DNA of 37,235 nucleotides, from assembly GCA_949430125.1 (NCBI GenBank), contig CASQMQ010000022.1, positions 1 to 37,235 on the forward strand, written 5' to 3'. Source of the DNA: an uncultured Pseudomonadales bacterium (GTDB lineage Bacteria > Pseudomonadota > Gammaproteobacteria > Pseudomonadales > Pseudohongiellaceae). The position numbers and the translations under genes are program-made. Positions within the stretch are counted from its first letter, which is position 1. Each line of letters opens with the position of its first letter. Shown here piece after piece: positions 10,258-20,097 of the stretch. Under the pieces are notes generated by a model that made no database searches, was not told the DNA's origin, and saw only the letters and a program-made list of their open reading frames with translations.

Positions 10258-10683
10258 CTAATCCGATAGTAGAGCCATAACGGCGCCGGCTGGGTCTTTG
10301 ATCACGCAAAAATTGCTACCGCCCATTCTGCGTGGCCCATCCAACACTTCGCCGCCCATTTTTTTGCATCGCTCTGCGCTGTCTGCCACGCTTTCCACTC
10401 GAACATAGATTAACCACTGACTGGGTATATTGTCATTGTTGCTACGAGAATGACACACGCCGGCAATTGTATCTTCAGTCCCCGGTAAGTTTAGATTAAA
10501 GTCACTGTAGGAGCCCATGTCGACATCGTTGCTGGACCAGCCTACCACTGAGGTATAGAATTTTTGTAGCTGTCCGGCATCTGGAACAGTTAGGTCCATC
10601 CACTCGACCTTACCGACATTCGACGGTTTCTCTTCAGTAACTGTCTTAGGCTCTTCTGCTGTTTTTTCTGCTTCATCAACCAT
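10258..10683 (-). CDS. VOC (glyoxalase/bleomycin-resistance) family protein
   Basis: 141 aa; VEWMDLTVPDAGQLQKFYTSVVGW ... SNFCVIKDPAGAVMALL. Confidence 0.9.
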   Translation of the reverse strand: MVDEAEKTAEEPKTVTEEKPSNVGKVEWMDLTVPDAGQLQKFYTSVVGWSSNDVDMGSYSDFNLNLPGTEDTIAGVCHSRSNNDNIPSQWLIYVRVESVADSAERCKKMGGEVLDGPRRMGGSNFCVIKDPAGAVMALLSD

Positions 10684-10746
10684 AGGTTATTTATTCCTTA
10701 AGAGAGAATTTTCGTGAATTTTCTTTGGTGATCTGGCTAGGCGCAC

Positions 10747-11031
10747 CTACATTGACCCGGCATTTCTCATGCCAATAGTTTCCGATGTCTTTATTGTCCC
10801 GCGTTCATTCTGTGCCAGATGAGTAGCCGTCTCGTTCCCGCTTCCGGTGATGTTTAGCCACGCGATACGGTTAGTGAAAAGCACTCGCAGACTATCCCAA
10901 CCCTTGGGTGAAACATTGATGGTGCCATCGTTTGCCGCGGTACCGACAAAGAAAAGTTTCTGCTGCTTAATAAAGGTAATATGTTGTTTTTCTAGTTCAT
11001 CATAACGACGACCCCTAGGTGATAGGTCCTG
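10747..11031 (-). pseudogene. Truncated remnant of a pyridoxamine 5'-phosphate oxidase-like (PPOX) family gene
   Basis: Not in the ORF track (no start codon). Minus-strand translation: ...YDELEKQHITFIKQQKLFFVGTAANDGTINVSPKGWDSLRVLFTNRIAWLNITGSGNETATHLAQNERGTIKTSETIGMRNAGSM*; the NVSPKG...W(L)N(I)TGSGNET block is characteristic of this family. The family-typical start and C-terminal half are absent. Confidence 0.75.
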
Positions 11032-11108
11032 TTACTGGATCGCGAAAAAGTTAGTAGGGCGATAATTCAATCTGAGCGTGGCTTACTCGAATTGTTTGCT
11101 AACTGATC

Positions 11109-13214
11109 TTAGTCCGAAAGACTAAAAACGTACAGTGCGTTGCCATTGCCCGGATGCCTGATATCCGGCGCAACAACTCGTGGGACAGTCCGTGGACTAA
11201 CTCCGCGCGCACCCATTGCGGTAGTCACTGCAATATACTGCTTTCCGTCTATGGCAAAGCTAACAGGGTGACCCTGCACTGATGTGCCAAGCCGTGTCTC
11301 CCAGAGTATCTCACCATTACGCGCATCGAAGGCTCGGAAGCGCCGATCGAGGTCGCCGACGAACACAAGGTTTCCCGCTGTGGATATAGTTCCTGTCAAG
11401 AAAGCCGCTCGTTGTTCGTAACTCCAGACCTCTTCCATAGAATCTACGTTATATGCTGCGAGTTTGCCCATATTACCGTCTGAACCTGGCATTTCGAACC
11501 AGCGGCGATTTGCCGCTGTGCCACCGGCACCCTGCACAAGCGGCACTTCTCGTGCCGATATTTCCAAGCAAGACTGACTCAGAGGAATAATCAGATTCGC
11601 GCTAGGTTCGTGATAGGTCATGGAGTGCCAGTCTTTTCCACCGGCTGTGCTCGGGCAAACGCTTATCCATTCGTCCAGTTGCGCATTGGCAATGTCGTCA
11701 CGATAGGTTACAGCCCCAGTCACAGAGTCTATGTTAGTGAACGCGTTCTGGAAGATAGTCTCCAGATGGGAGATGAACTCACCACTCACTCTATCGTGCT
11801 TCCACAGAATGCCGTGCTTGCCGATTGAGAAAACGAGTTTGTCATCGCCACGGTCAATCAGGACACGTTCGAACACCTCGTCAAGATCCAGCGCCTCGGC
11901 GGGCACGTGCTGAAAAAACCAATCGAGAGAGCCGTCATCTACATTGATGGCTACGGTGGAATTGGTGAATAGACCGGTATCGAAGATGGAGAGATTTCGA
12001 CTGGCCGGCATCCATGGTTTTTGCTGTGCGGTTCCCCAATAGGTGATTTTTAGCTCAGGATCGTAACTTCCTGTAATCCAAGTTTCGCCGCCCGCACGAA
12101 ATATGTCATCTATGTTGCCCCAAGTATCACCGCCAGAATCACCACTTTTGGCTATGGTGTTGAAGCGCCATAGCACCTCACCATTGTCTGCATCTACTGC
12201 GCTGATATAGCAGTCTTCCTCGATGTAGCGAGAGCAACCTAACAGGCCTTGGATGATTTTACCGTCGGCTACTATAGGCCCGCTGGAATTCCCGAAGCCC
12301 TTGCTGCCATCGGCGATTTCTGTTTCCCAAACCGGCTCGCCTGTACGTGCATCGAGTGCCAACAATCGAGCATCGGTTGTGGCGTGAATAATCTTATCCT
12401 CATAGATCGCGATGTTGCGCATGTCCTCGCTATCCTCAGGACCCGCGTGATGCTCCCAGATTAGCTCGCCAGTCTTCCCATCCAATGCTTGAATTATGTT
12501 GCTAGGATTGATCAGATAGATGGTGCCATCGTATACCAGCGGCGAAGGCTCCGAGTCGCCATCGTGCATACTCCAGACCCATTCCAGTCGCAGGTCATCC
12601 ACGTTGTCCACATTGATCTGATCGAGAGGACTATAGCTCCAGGCCTGATAGTTGCGGCGCAACATCGGCCAGTCACCGGGAGCCGGGTTGGTGAGCATCG
12701 CATCGGGAATCGGCCGAAAATTTTCGACAGTGCCAGGAAGGATTACACCGGTAGGTGCAATGCTTGCCGGTGGGACAATCAAATTCGCTGCATTGGGAAT
12801 ATTGATCGCTAAGGGGTAATCGGAACTTGCTGTTAGCAGGGGATTGCTGTCGGCGACTCCGCTTCTGCGCATGACGTGAGCAACGATATTGATATAGTCA
12901 TTATCGCTAATAGCAGCATTCTCACCCGGAGGCATGTTCGCTTTGATGTAGTTATAGAAGTCACCCGGCGATTGCATCCCCCAACTTGCAAGAAATGCTT
13001 GCCCGCTTAGTATTGGGCCTAGCGCGCTGCCTTCGAGACTAGCACCATGGCAGGCCGCGCAGTTCGCGGAGTAAGCCCGGACTCCAGCTTCCGCTTGTGA
13101 GCTGAAGCTGGCAACAGAAGTGACTGCACTCTCTCCTTCAATCTCGTTCTCACCGCCGCAGGCAACGAGCAGGCCCAACCCAAGTATTCCTAATGCATGA
13201 TTTCTTAATTTCAT
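11109..13214 (-). CDS. Lipoprotein quinohemoprotein: N-terminal cytochrome c domain plus PQQ-dehydrogenase-type beta-propeller (paralog B)
   Basis: Start at MKLRNHALG (13214); lipobox GLLVAC; CAACH heme motif; [32 protein letters not shown]; propeller blades ...[12 protein letters not shown]...; [17 protein letters not shown]. Confidence 0.9.
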   Translation of the reverse strand: MKLRNHALGILGLGLLVACGGENEIEGESAVTSVASFSSQAEAGVRAYSANCAACHGASLEGSALGPILSGQAFLASWGMQSPGDFYNYIKANMPPGENAAISDNDYINIVAHVMRRSGVADSNPLLTASSDYPLAINIPNAANLIVPPASIAPTGVILPGTVENFRPIPDAMLTNPAPGDWPMLRRNYQAWSYSPLDQINVDNVDDLRLEWVWSMHDGDSEPSPLVYDGTIYLINPSNIIQALDGKTGELIWEHHAGPEDSEDMRNIAIYEDKIIHATTDARLLALDARTGEPVWETEIADGSKGFGNSSGPIVADGKIIQGLLGCSRYIEEDCYISAVDADNGEVLWRFNTIAKSGDSGGDTWGNIDDIFRAGGETWITGSYDPELKITYWGTAQQKPWMPASRNLSIFDTGLFTNSTVAINVDDGSLDWFFQHVPAEALDLDEVFERVLIDRGDDKLVFSIGKHGILWKHDRVSGEFISHLETIFQNAFTNIDSVTGAVTYRDDIANAQLDEWISVCPSTAGGKDWHSMTYHEPSANLIIPLSQSCLEISAREVPLVQGAGGTAANRRWFEMPGSDGNMGKLAAYNVDSMEEVWSYEQRAAFLTGTISTAGNLVFVGDLDRRFRAFDARNGEILWETRLGTSVQGHPVSFAIDGKQYIAVTTAMGARGVSPRTVPRVVAPDIRHPGNGNALYVFSLSD

Positions 13215-13274
13215 TTTTAGCAATACCCCTTGTGGTTGTAGGCGTTGAACTCTGCTCATGGCGACTAATCGCAT

Positions 13275-15374
13275 CTAGTCAGGAAGAGCAAATACATAGA
13301 CTGCATTTCCCGAACGCGGATACTTGATCTCAGTAAGAATTACACCTGGTACTGCACGCGGGCTAGTTCCACCAAGCGCTGCCGTTACCGCGATATATTG
13401 CTTGCCATCTACAGCGAAGGAAACAGGGTGGCCTTGCACAGACGTTCCTAGTCTAGTTTCCCAAACGATCTCGCCGGTAGTTACATCGAAGGCCTTGAAA
13501 CGTCGATCCAGATCGCCAACGAATACCAGATTGCCACCGGTTGACATCGTGCCAGTATGAAAAGAGGCGCGTTGCTGATGGCTCCACACTTCTTCCATGG
13601 TATCTACATTATAGGCGCCGATCTTGCCGAGGTTGCCATCCGTTCCGGGCATCTCGAAGAATTTACGGCTAGCAGCGAGTCCGCCACCGCCCTGTACTAG
13701 TGCTACTTCCCGCGCCGCGTTCTCTAGACAGGTCTGGCTAAGCGGTGCGATCATGGTTCCAGTAGGAGGATGGTAGGTCATCGAGTGCCAGTCCTTACCA
13801 CCGGCGCTACTTGGACAGGCTGATGTCCACTCGTTTAGCTTCGCATTCTGAATATCTTCTCGATAGGTAACCAGTCCAGTCTCATCGTCGATGTCGGTGA
13901 AGGCATTTTGAAAAACAGTTTCCTTGTAGTCCTGAAATTCACCCGAGACTCTATCGTTCTTCCACAGAATGCCGTACTTGCCTAACGAGAAAACCAATTT
14001 TTCATCGTCACGATTTACCAGAATGCGCTCGAATACTTCATCTAGATCTAGCGCCTCAGCTGGCACGTGTTGGAAGAACCAATCAAGTTCGCCCGTGTCG
14101 GTGCTCACAGCAACAGTCGAATTCGTGAACAGACCCACGTCATTGATCGTCAGGTGGCGACTAACAGGTACCCACGGCTTCTGCTGCGCGGTGCCCCAAT
14201 AAGTAAGCTTGAGGTCAGGATCGTAGCTGCCAGTAATCCATGTCTCGCCACCGGCACGGAACTGGTCGGGCAACTCACCCCAAGTGTCGCCGCCGGGCTC
14301 GCTTGCCTTGGCGATAGTATTGAAGCGCCATTCCAACTCGCCAGTGTTGGCATCGTGTGCGCTTATATAGCAGTCCTCAGGTATGTAGCGAGCACAACCC
14401 GCAAGTCCGAGAATGACCTTGCCATCGGCTACGATGGGCCCGCTGGAATTAGAGAAGCCTTTACTAGCATCGGCAACCTCTGTCTCCCAAACCTGCTCAC
14501 CGGTGCGAGCATCAAGCGCTACCAGGCGCGCATCGGTTGTAGCCTGAATGATCTTGTCGTCGTAGATAGCTATGTTACGCATGTCTTGACGGTTCGCCGG
14601 GCCTGCCCAGTTCTCCCAAATAAGTTCACCAGTAGCAGCGTCGAGAGCCTGAATGACATTGCCCGGGTTAATCAGATACATGATACCGCCATAAACTAGT
14701 GGGGCAGGTTCAGAATCGCCCTCATGCATATTCCAAACCCATTCAAGAGTCATGCCGCCGACGTTGTCGGTATTGATTTGACTCAGTGGGCTGTAACTGT
14801 GGCCGTAGTAGTTGCGGCGGTGCATAGGCCAATCGGCCGGATCTGGGTTCTCCAGCATGGCATCATTAACAGGAGTGAAGTTCTCTACGGTACCTGCGAT
14901 TGTTATGCCTTGCGGAGGCTCAGGCTCGGGGCGTGAGCGTCGTTCAACAACCTGCGAGATATTACCTGCAATTTCAAAATCTGTGCTAGCGGTTAGTGCG
15001 TCAGTAATTGCGTCTACACCATTGGAGGACAATATATGCGCGACAATATTGATGTAATCCTCATCGCTTATACCGTCGTTCCCGCCTGGAGGCATATTCG
15101 CTTGAATATTGTTCAATAACAGAGCTGGGGTCTGTGTACCCCATCGCTGCAGAAATGAGTTGCCGGAAAGTATCGGGCCCAGTGTCGTGCCTTCTAGACT
15201 CGCGCCATGGCAGGCAGCGCAATTGCTGGCAAATGAGGCCGCTCCCTCCTCCGCCTGCGAATTAAACGCCACAGAGGCTGCAGGCGCCGCGCTCTCTCCA
15301 CCGCAAGCAGCGAGTAGCAAAGCTAAGGCGGATGCGGAAAGTGCGCGAGTAGTGTTCTTATTGATTAATTTCAT
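13275..15374 (-). CDS. Lipoprotein quinohemoprotein: N-terminal cytochrome c domain plus PQQ-dehydrogenase-type beta-propeller (paralog A)
   Basis: Start at MKLINKNTT (15374); lipobox ALLLAAC; CAACH; extensive collinear identity with 11109..13214 (e.g. [39 protein letters not shown]). Confidence 0.9.
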   Translation of the reverse strand: MKLINKNTTRALSASALALLLAACGGESAAPAASVAFNSQAEEGAASFASNCAACHGASLEGTTLGPILSGNSFLQRWGTQTPALLLNNIQANMPPGGNDGISDEDYINIVAHILSSNGVDAITDALTASTDFEIAGNISQVVERRSRPEPEPPQGITIAGTVENFTPVNDAMLENPDPADWPMHRRNYYGHSYSPLSQINTDNVGGMTLEWVWNMHEGDSEPAPLVYGGIMYLINPGNVIQALDAATGELIWENWAGPANRQDMRNIAIYDDKIIQATTDARLVALDARTGEQVWETEVADASKGFSNSSGPIVADGKVILGLAGCARYIPEDCYISAHDANTGELEWRFNTIAKASEPGGDTWGELPDQFRAGGETWITGSYDPDLKLTYWGTAQQKPWVPVSRHLTINDVGLFTNSTVAVSTDTGELDWFFQHVPAEALDLDEVFERILVNRDDEKLVFSLGKYGILWKNDRVSGEFQDYKETVFQNAFTDIDDETGLVTYREDIQNAKLNEWTSACPSSAGGKDWHSMTYHPPTGTMIAPLSQTCLENAAREVALVQGGGGLAASRKFFEMPGTDGNLGKIGAYNVDTMEEVWSHQQRASFHTGTMSTGGNLVFVGDLDRRFKAFDVTTGEIVWETRLGTSVQGHPVSFAVDGKQYIAVTAALGGTSPRAVPGVILTEIKYPRSGNAVYVFALPD

Positions 15375-15386
15375 GCTAAACCTCAA

Positions 15387-15839
15387 TTAATTTCTGGCAA
15401 AAACCCAACCGCGTAACTCGCCGGGAGGATTTGTTTCGCTGTGCACTTGGATATACAGCTCGTTATTACGCAGTGCCGTGACCTGCTCATCGCTGAGCTC
15501 CAATATCGCGCTGATCTCGCCTCCAGTCATCTTTGTCACTTCGAGCTGATGTACGACAGGGCCGGGTTGAGCTGGCGGGCCATTGTGCACATGAGCCATG
15601 GTAGCCGCCGAGTTCATGCCAGCGAAATCGCCGGTGACTGTGAGGGTATTTCCGTTAAGAGTCAGAATTACTTCGCCCTCGCCAGTTATCGTAGTAACTG
15701 TCTGTGGTGTGGTGGGCATTGGTGAGAGTCTTGCCCGAAAGGTTTCCGACTGTGCCACTGCACTTACAGAAAAAATCAATGCAAGTGTGCAAGTTATGGA
15801 TGTTACAAGTATGGAAAAAGTCTTGTGGCCGAGTTTCAT
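15387..15839 (-). CDS. Secreted CHRD domain-containing protein
   Basis: 150 aa; signal peptide; AATMAHVHNGPPAQPGPVVHQLE... LYIQVHSETNPPGELRGWV is the CHRD signature. Confidence 0.88.
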   Translation of the reverse strand: MKLGHKTFSILVTSITCTLALIFSVSAVAQSETFRARLSPMPTTPQTVTTITGEGEVILTLNGNTLTVTGDFAGMNSAATMAHVHNGPPAQPGPVVHQLEVTKMTGGEISAILELSDEQVTALRNNELYIQVHSETNPPGELRGWVFARN

Positions 15840-16167
15840 AGTTACCTCTTGGCGCGTTTATTTTTATAGGGCTAGTGCTAGCAGTTAGATTAACTAAGGT
15901 TAGTAATAGAAATTACCATTAACTGAGGGAAATAGGAACGTATGACCGCTGTCTTGGGGCTGCGCGCTTATAAAGCGACTCTGTTTAAAGGTAGATAAAA
16001 GATGAATTTCAGAAAATGACGCCATCGGATATAAGAAATAAAATAGAAGATCGAACTAAACAACGCTGGCCGCTACCTTGTCAAAGTAGTGGCAGTCAAT
16101 AGTGAAAAGCATAGCGCTATATATGGTGCAATAGTGGCAATTAACTTTCCCATGGAACTCTCCTAGA

Positions 16168-16437
16168 TTAACCTGATTGTGATGGAGCTTCGCCACCCAC
16201 TTCAAACTTTATCCCAATTCGTGGCAGGACCATTACTGATAGAATTTTGCTGTTTTTGCGTGCCCGGCTGAGTGCGGTAACAAATCTTCGCATATCGGCT
16301 CGATTTCTTTTCACTCTGCTAATTGCAGGTCGGGAAATGTCGTAAGTTCCGCATTTTTTGCAGCTCAGAAGCAGTCGATTTCCTGCATCCATTTCTTTGC
16401 TCTCAACTTCAATACTACAACTAATACACTCAGCCAT
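16168..16437 (-). CDS. Small zinc-ribbon-like hypothetical protein
   Basis: 89 aa; MAECISCSIEV...LLLSCKKCGTYDIS contains two CxxC pairs compatible with a zinc ribbon. Confidence 0.55.
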   Translation of the reverse strand: MAECISCSIEVESKEMDAGNRLLLSCKKCGTYDISRPAISRVKRNRADMRRFVTALSRARKNSKILSVMVLPRIGIKFEVGGEAPSQSG

Positions 16438-16699
16438 TTCTAATACTCATTATGCGCACGTAGTGCTTGTGTGTTGATTATGTGTTGTATTCTACTCAAT
16501 TATCGACAATCTAAGTACTACAGAAACACTGATTTCGCCTTCCTCAATCGTAAACTCCGACTGACCGAATGATCTAGGGGTACTGATTTTCCAGTAAAAG
16601 CGTATACATGATTGCATTCGTAAAAGGTATTATCGCGTAATTAAGAGAGGCCGCTAGCGTGAATTCGTCTATTTCCATAGGCTCGAATAGCATAGAGAG

Positions 16700-16882
16700 C
16701 TAGTATTTCCCAAAGTCATGAGCTATTGGCTTGCCGAATTCTATGGGTGTTGAAGTCCGAATAAGCCATGAACTCCCGTTAACTTCATAAAATGTGCGCA
16801 TTGCCGTTGAATCATTAGTCGTAGCGGCAGACGTAAAAATCATGCCTATAAATATAGCGTTTAGTAGAAGCCCAAATCTCAT
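16700..16882 (-). CDS. Possible small secreted protein
   Basis: 60 aa ORF with an N-terminal hydrophobic signal-like segment (MRFGLLLNAIFIGMIFTSA); no family recognised. Confidence 0.3.
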   Translation of the reverse strand: MRFGLLLNAIFIGMIFTSAATTNDSTAMRTFYEVNGSSWLIRTSTPIEFGKPIAHDFGKY

Positions 16883-17013
16883 AGACTAAAAAAAGAGACA
16901 AGTTTGTATCCCAAGACACAGAGCGCCTGAACAATGAGACGTATGGCCAAGAGGGGACAAAAGGCGTTAGTGTGCGTTGAATTTGGATCGAGTCTCTCTG
17001 TTCTTTTAGATTA

Positions 17014-17304
17014 CTAATCAGTATCGCTTGATTTCACGCCTTCGTTCAAAAGAACTGATTGCGCGCCCGATCTTTCTATCATTTTTACTATTGCAGATTG
17101 GATAGTCTCATCCTCTCGTATATCACCTGCAGTGGTAAATCTTTCGGTTTGTGGCTGCGCCCCCTCTTCAGCGACAAGCTCAAGGAGAACTCCGTTTGCC
17201 GAGCAAGTGTTTGGCCCTAGATAGGTGATTTCAATCGTTGGATAACCCTGAAACCCCATTTTGGCTTTCTTAGATATTCTCTTTTTAGATTTTTCCAAAT
17301 TCAT
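17014..17304 (-). CDS. Hypothetical protein of the 'RISKKAKMGFQGYP' family
   Basis: Start at MNLEKSKKRISKKAKMGFQGYPTIEITYLGP; resembles a widespread small uncharacterised proteobacterial family recalled by its N-terminal motif. Confidence 0.6.
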   Translation of the reverse strand: MNLEKSKKRISKKAKMGFQGYPTIEITYLGPNTCSANGVLLELVAEEGAQPQTERFTTAGDIREDETIQSAIVKMIERSGAQSVLLNEGVKSSDTD

Positions 17305-17383
17305 AATTATTTTCTTTACCGGATATAACGCCCTTATTAGTAAGTGCTCAACGCACATGCACTGTTATCACTCCAACTGAATG

Positions 17384-17806
17384 CTAAGCGTCATTGGATA
17401 AGCGAAGTCGAACCGGGATCCCGTCGCAGCTTTCCCGACCACCACTAAACACCTCTATCAGCTGATCGGCCCAGCTATACTTTTGCCTACGAAGGTCATG
17501 GTAGAGGTCATGTGAGTCTGGATCTAGAGTGCCTTCATAAGATTGGGATTGACCCGCGCGATCTAAAACCACTTCGTTTGAGGTCTTCAGGTGATCCATC
17601 CAATAGGACTCTGAACCTCCATGCTCTATCCAGGATGCACCATCGTTATCAACAATCCAAATTCGAATTCGGCTAGACTCGCCATCTTCTTCGGCCCTCT
17701 CCAAAGTCACTACTTCTCCTCCGAGCTCAGAAGCGGCAATAGGAATTCCAATGAGCAGGACTGGTATTCCAACTAATAGTCCTAAAAACCAATAAGCGTA
17801 TTTCAT
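17384..17806 (-). CDS. Membrane-anchored nitroreductase/deazaflavin-dependent-like (split beta-barrel) hypothetical protein
   Basis: 140 aa; N-terminal TM; RIRIWIVDNDGASWIEHGGSESYWMDHLKTSNEVVLDRAG...LRRQKYSWADQLIEVF...IPVRLRL resembles the F420-dependent nitroreductase/PPOX-like superfamily. Confidence 0.6.
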   Translation of the reverse strand: MKYAYWFLGLLVGIPVLLIGIPIAASELGGEVVTLERAEEDGESSRIRIWIVDNDGASWIEHGGSESYWMDHLKTSNEVVLDRAGQSQSYEGTLDPDSHDLYHDLRRQKYSWADQLIEVFSGGRESCDGIPVRLRLSNDA

Positions 17807-18444
17807 AATTCCTGCCTCTTCATGTGTGTATTGAGATGCAGATAGAATTTATTGAAGACAGAACAGTTTCAAACGCGTCCATATCCAAAAAATCAACCTG
17901 TCCCCGCCGATGTGCACGTAGCTTCTCCTGGAAGCCACAACAATAGCTATTTCAGCTGCACACCATCCCATTATGACGAGACTCGTAAACAAGTCCCAAT
18001 TGGACGCTCTATAAATGAGCAAGAAGGGAAAGGTAGGGTGGAATGACAATATAAGAAGAATAACAGCGACGTAAATTGGAGTCTACGCCTTCATTCGCTA
18101 TGCATTGGTAATGTGGTTGGCAGGTGCTTCTTTCAGTTAAGTTTGGGTCGGATCATTCGAGAGCTTTGACAACAGATAAGTGCTCTTTCTAGGCCGGTAT
18201 TCGATTGGCTAGATTCACGTAAATATGGGACGAAATACGAGCATACTTATGCAAAGTATTTGGTAAGCGAGTGACGCCAGTAGGAATGATGAAGATAGTC
18301 AGCCATTGAAGGAGCAAGCAAAGCTGATTTTGACTCTGTCCTTTAGAAGTCACGTAGTCCAGATTTATCTCCCGGAGATGGGTCTGTAGCGATGTTTTTT
18401 GCTATGATGCGCTGCTTTCCCCTTAAACAGGTCGTTTAGCAAGC

Positions 18445-19584
18445 ATGAAAGCGTTCTATAAAGACTTCAAACTAGGCATTATTGGTGGCGGACAGCTTGG
18501 TCGAATGCTGCTGCAGGCCTGCCCTAATTTCAATTTGCATACCTGTGTGCTTGACCCTAGCAAGGAGGGTCCTTGCAGTGGTTTGGCGAGCGAATACACA
18601 CAGGGGTCTCTACTAGACTATGAGACTGTCTATGCTTTTGGAAAGCATGTTGATTTGATTACTATTGAGATTGAAAACGTTAATATTGACGCGCTCTACC
18701 AACTGGAGCGTGAAGGCATCCCTGTTTATCCACAACCGAGTGTGATAGAAATTATTCAGGATAAGCGGGTTCAGAAACAATTTTTTCTTGATCACGATAT
18801 ACCTACTGCTGAATTTATCCTGGTGAATAATCGTAAAGATATTAAAGCCAATGCTGAATTTCTGCCTGCTTTTAATAAGCTGGGGAAGGGCGGCTATGAT
18901 GGAGGCGGTGTATTAAGTTTGGAGAGCGTAGCAGATATAGATAAGGCTTTTGATGATTATGGGCTGCTAGAAAAAACTATTGATTTTGAAACTGAGATTT
19001 CTGTAATCGCTGCAAGAAACTCACTGGGAGAAATTGCCGTATTCCCTGCAGTTGAGTGTATATTTCATCCTGTCTATAATTTGGTAGATTATTTGATTGC
19101 TCCAAGTTCATTGTCAAAAGAGATTCAGCAAACTGCCGAAGAGCTTGCTAGAAAAGTCATCACAAATCTTGATATTGTAGGGCTCTTAGCGGTAGAAATG
19201 TTCGTCACTAAGACAGGTGAAGTACTGGTAAATGAAGTAGCGCCAAGGCCTCATAACAGTGGCCATCAAACAATTAGTGCTAATGACACTTCTCAGTATG
19301 AACAACATCTTCGCGCTATTCTTGGTTTGCCCTTAGGTGCAACTGCGATTATTAAGCCTTCAGCGATGGTGAATCTTTTGGGTGAAGAAGGTTATACTGG
19401 ACCAGCAATATATGAAGGCCTGGAAAAGCTACTGAAAATCGAAGGTTCAAAACTAATTCTATATGGTAAGAAAATCACTAAGCCTCATCGAAAGATGGGC
19501 CATATTATAATTCTTGATGATGATATGAACGCACTAAAAGAGAAAGTTCAATTGGTTAAAAAGGCGATCAAAGTACTAGCATGA
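18445..19584 (+). CDS. purK: 5-(carboxyamino)imidazole ribonucleotide synthase
   Basis: 379 aa; [63 protein letters not shown]. Confidence 0.97.
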   Translation: MKAFYKDFKLGIIGGGQLGRMLLQACPNFNLHTCVLDPSKEGPCSGLASEYTQGSLLDYETVYAFGKHVDLITIEIENVNIDALYQLEREGIPVYPQPSVIEIIQDKRVQKQFFLDHDIPTAEFILVNNRKDIKANAEFLPAFNKLGKGGYDGGGVLSLESVADIDKAFDDYGLLEKTIDFETEISVIAARNSLGEIAVFPAVECIFHPVYNLVDYLIAPSSLSKEIQQTAEELARKVITNLDIVGLLAVEMFVTKTGEVLVNEVAPRPHNSGHQTISANDTSQYEQHLRAILGLPLGATAIIKPSAMVNLLGEEGYTGPAIYEGLEKLLKIEGSKLILYGKKITKPHRKMGHIIILDDDMNALKEKVQLVKKAIKVLA

Positions 19585-20069
19585 CAAATTTACAGAATTC
19601 GAAAGTTGGCATCATTATGGGCAGCAGTTCCGATCTTAAGGTCATGGAAGCTGCAGCTGAAATCCTCAAGGAATTTGATATTGAGTATGAAATGTCAGTG
19701 GTATCTGCTCATCGGACTCCAGAGTCGATGATGGAATATGCAAAAAATGCGCGAGCTTTGGGCTTTACTGTGATTATTGCCGGTGCCGGCGGTGCTGCTC
19801 ATTTGCCGGGCATGGTTGCCGCTGTAAGCACTCTGCCGGTGATTGGTGTTCCCATTAAATCTACGAATTCAATCGATGGCTGGGATTCTGTTTTGTCTAT
19901 ATTGCAAATGCCTGCCGGAGTTCCAGTGGCAACAGTTGCCTTGGATGGCGCTAAGAATGCAGGAATCTTGGCGGCGGAAATCATTGGGACATTTGATGAG
20001 TCAGTTGCCGAAAAATTGGAGCAGCATAAAAACGCACTGAAAACTAAAGTTCAGGAAATGAAGATCTAG
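19581..20069 (+). CDS. purE: 5-(carboxyamino)imidazole ribonucleotide mutase
   Basis: 162 aa; [59 protein letters not shown] overlap with purK. Confidence 0.97.
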   Translation: MTNLQNSKVGIIMGSSSDLKVMEAAAEILKEFDIEYEMSVVSAHRTPESMMEYAKNARALGFTVIIAGAGGAAHLPGMVAAVSTLPVIGVPIKSTNSIDGWDSVLSILQMPAGVPVATVALDGAKNAGILAAEIIGTFDESVAEKLEQHKNALKTKVQEMKI

Positions 20070-20097
20070 TAGAAATTAGTTTTATCACCAATCATTA

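Noticed and set aside
14067-14699. 210 aa plus-strand ORF inside the quinohemoprotein gene
   Set aside because: Antisense shadow ORF of a strongly supported coding gene; no domain recognised.
16950-17365. Definite integron cassette with attC sites
   Set aside because: Core motifs are degenerate (do not match GTTRRRY well), stem pairing is asymmetric and no integrase is present; kept only as a low-certainty observation.
17849-18049. 66 aa minus-strand ORF and its 64 aa plus-strand counterpart
   Set aside because: Both strands are open over the same short interval and neither matches a recognisable family; insufficient support.
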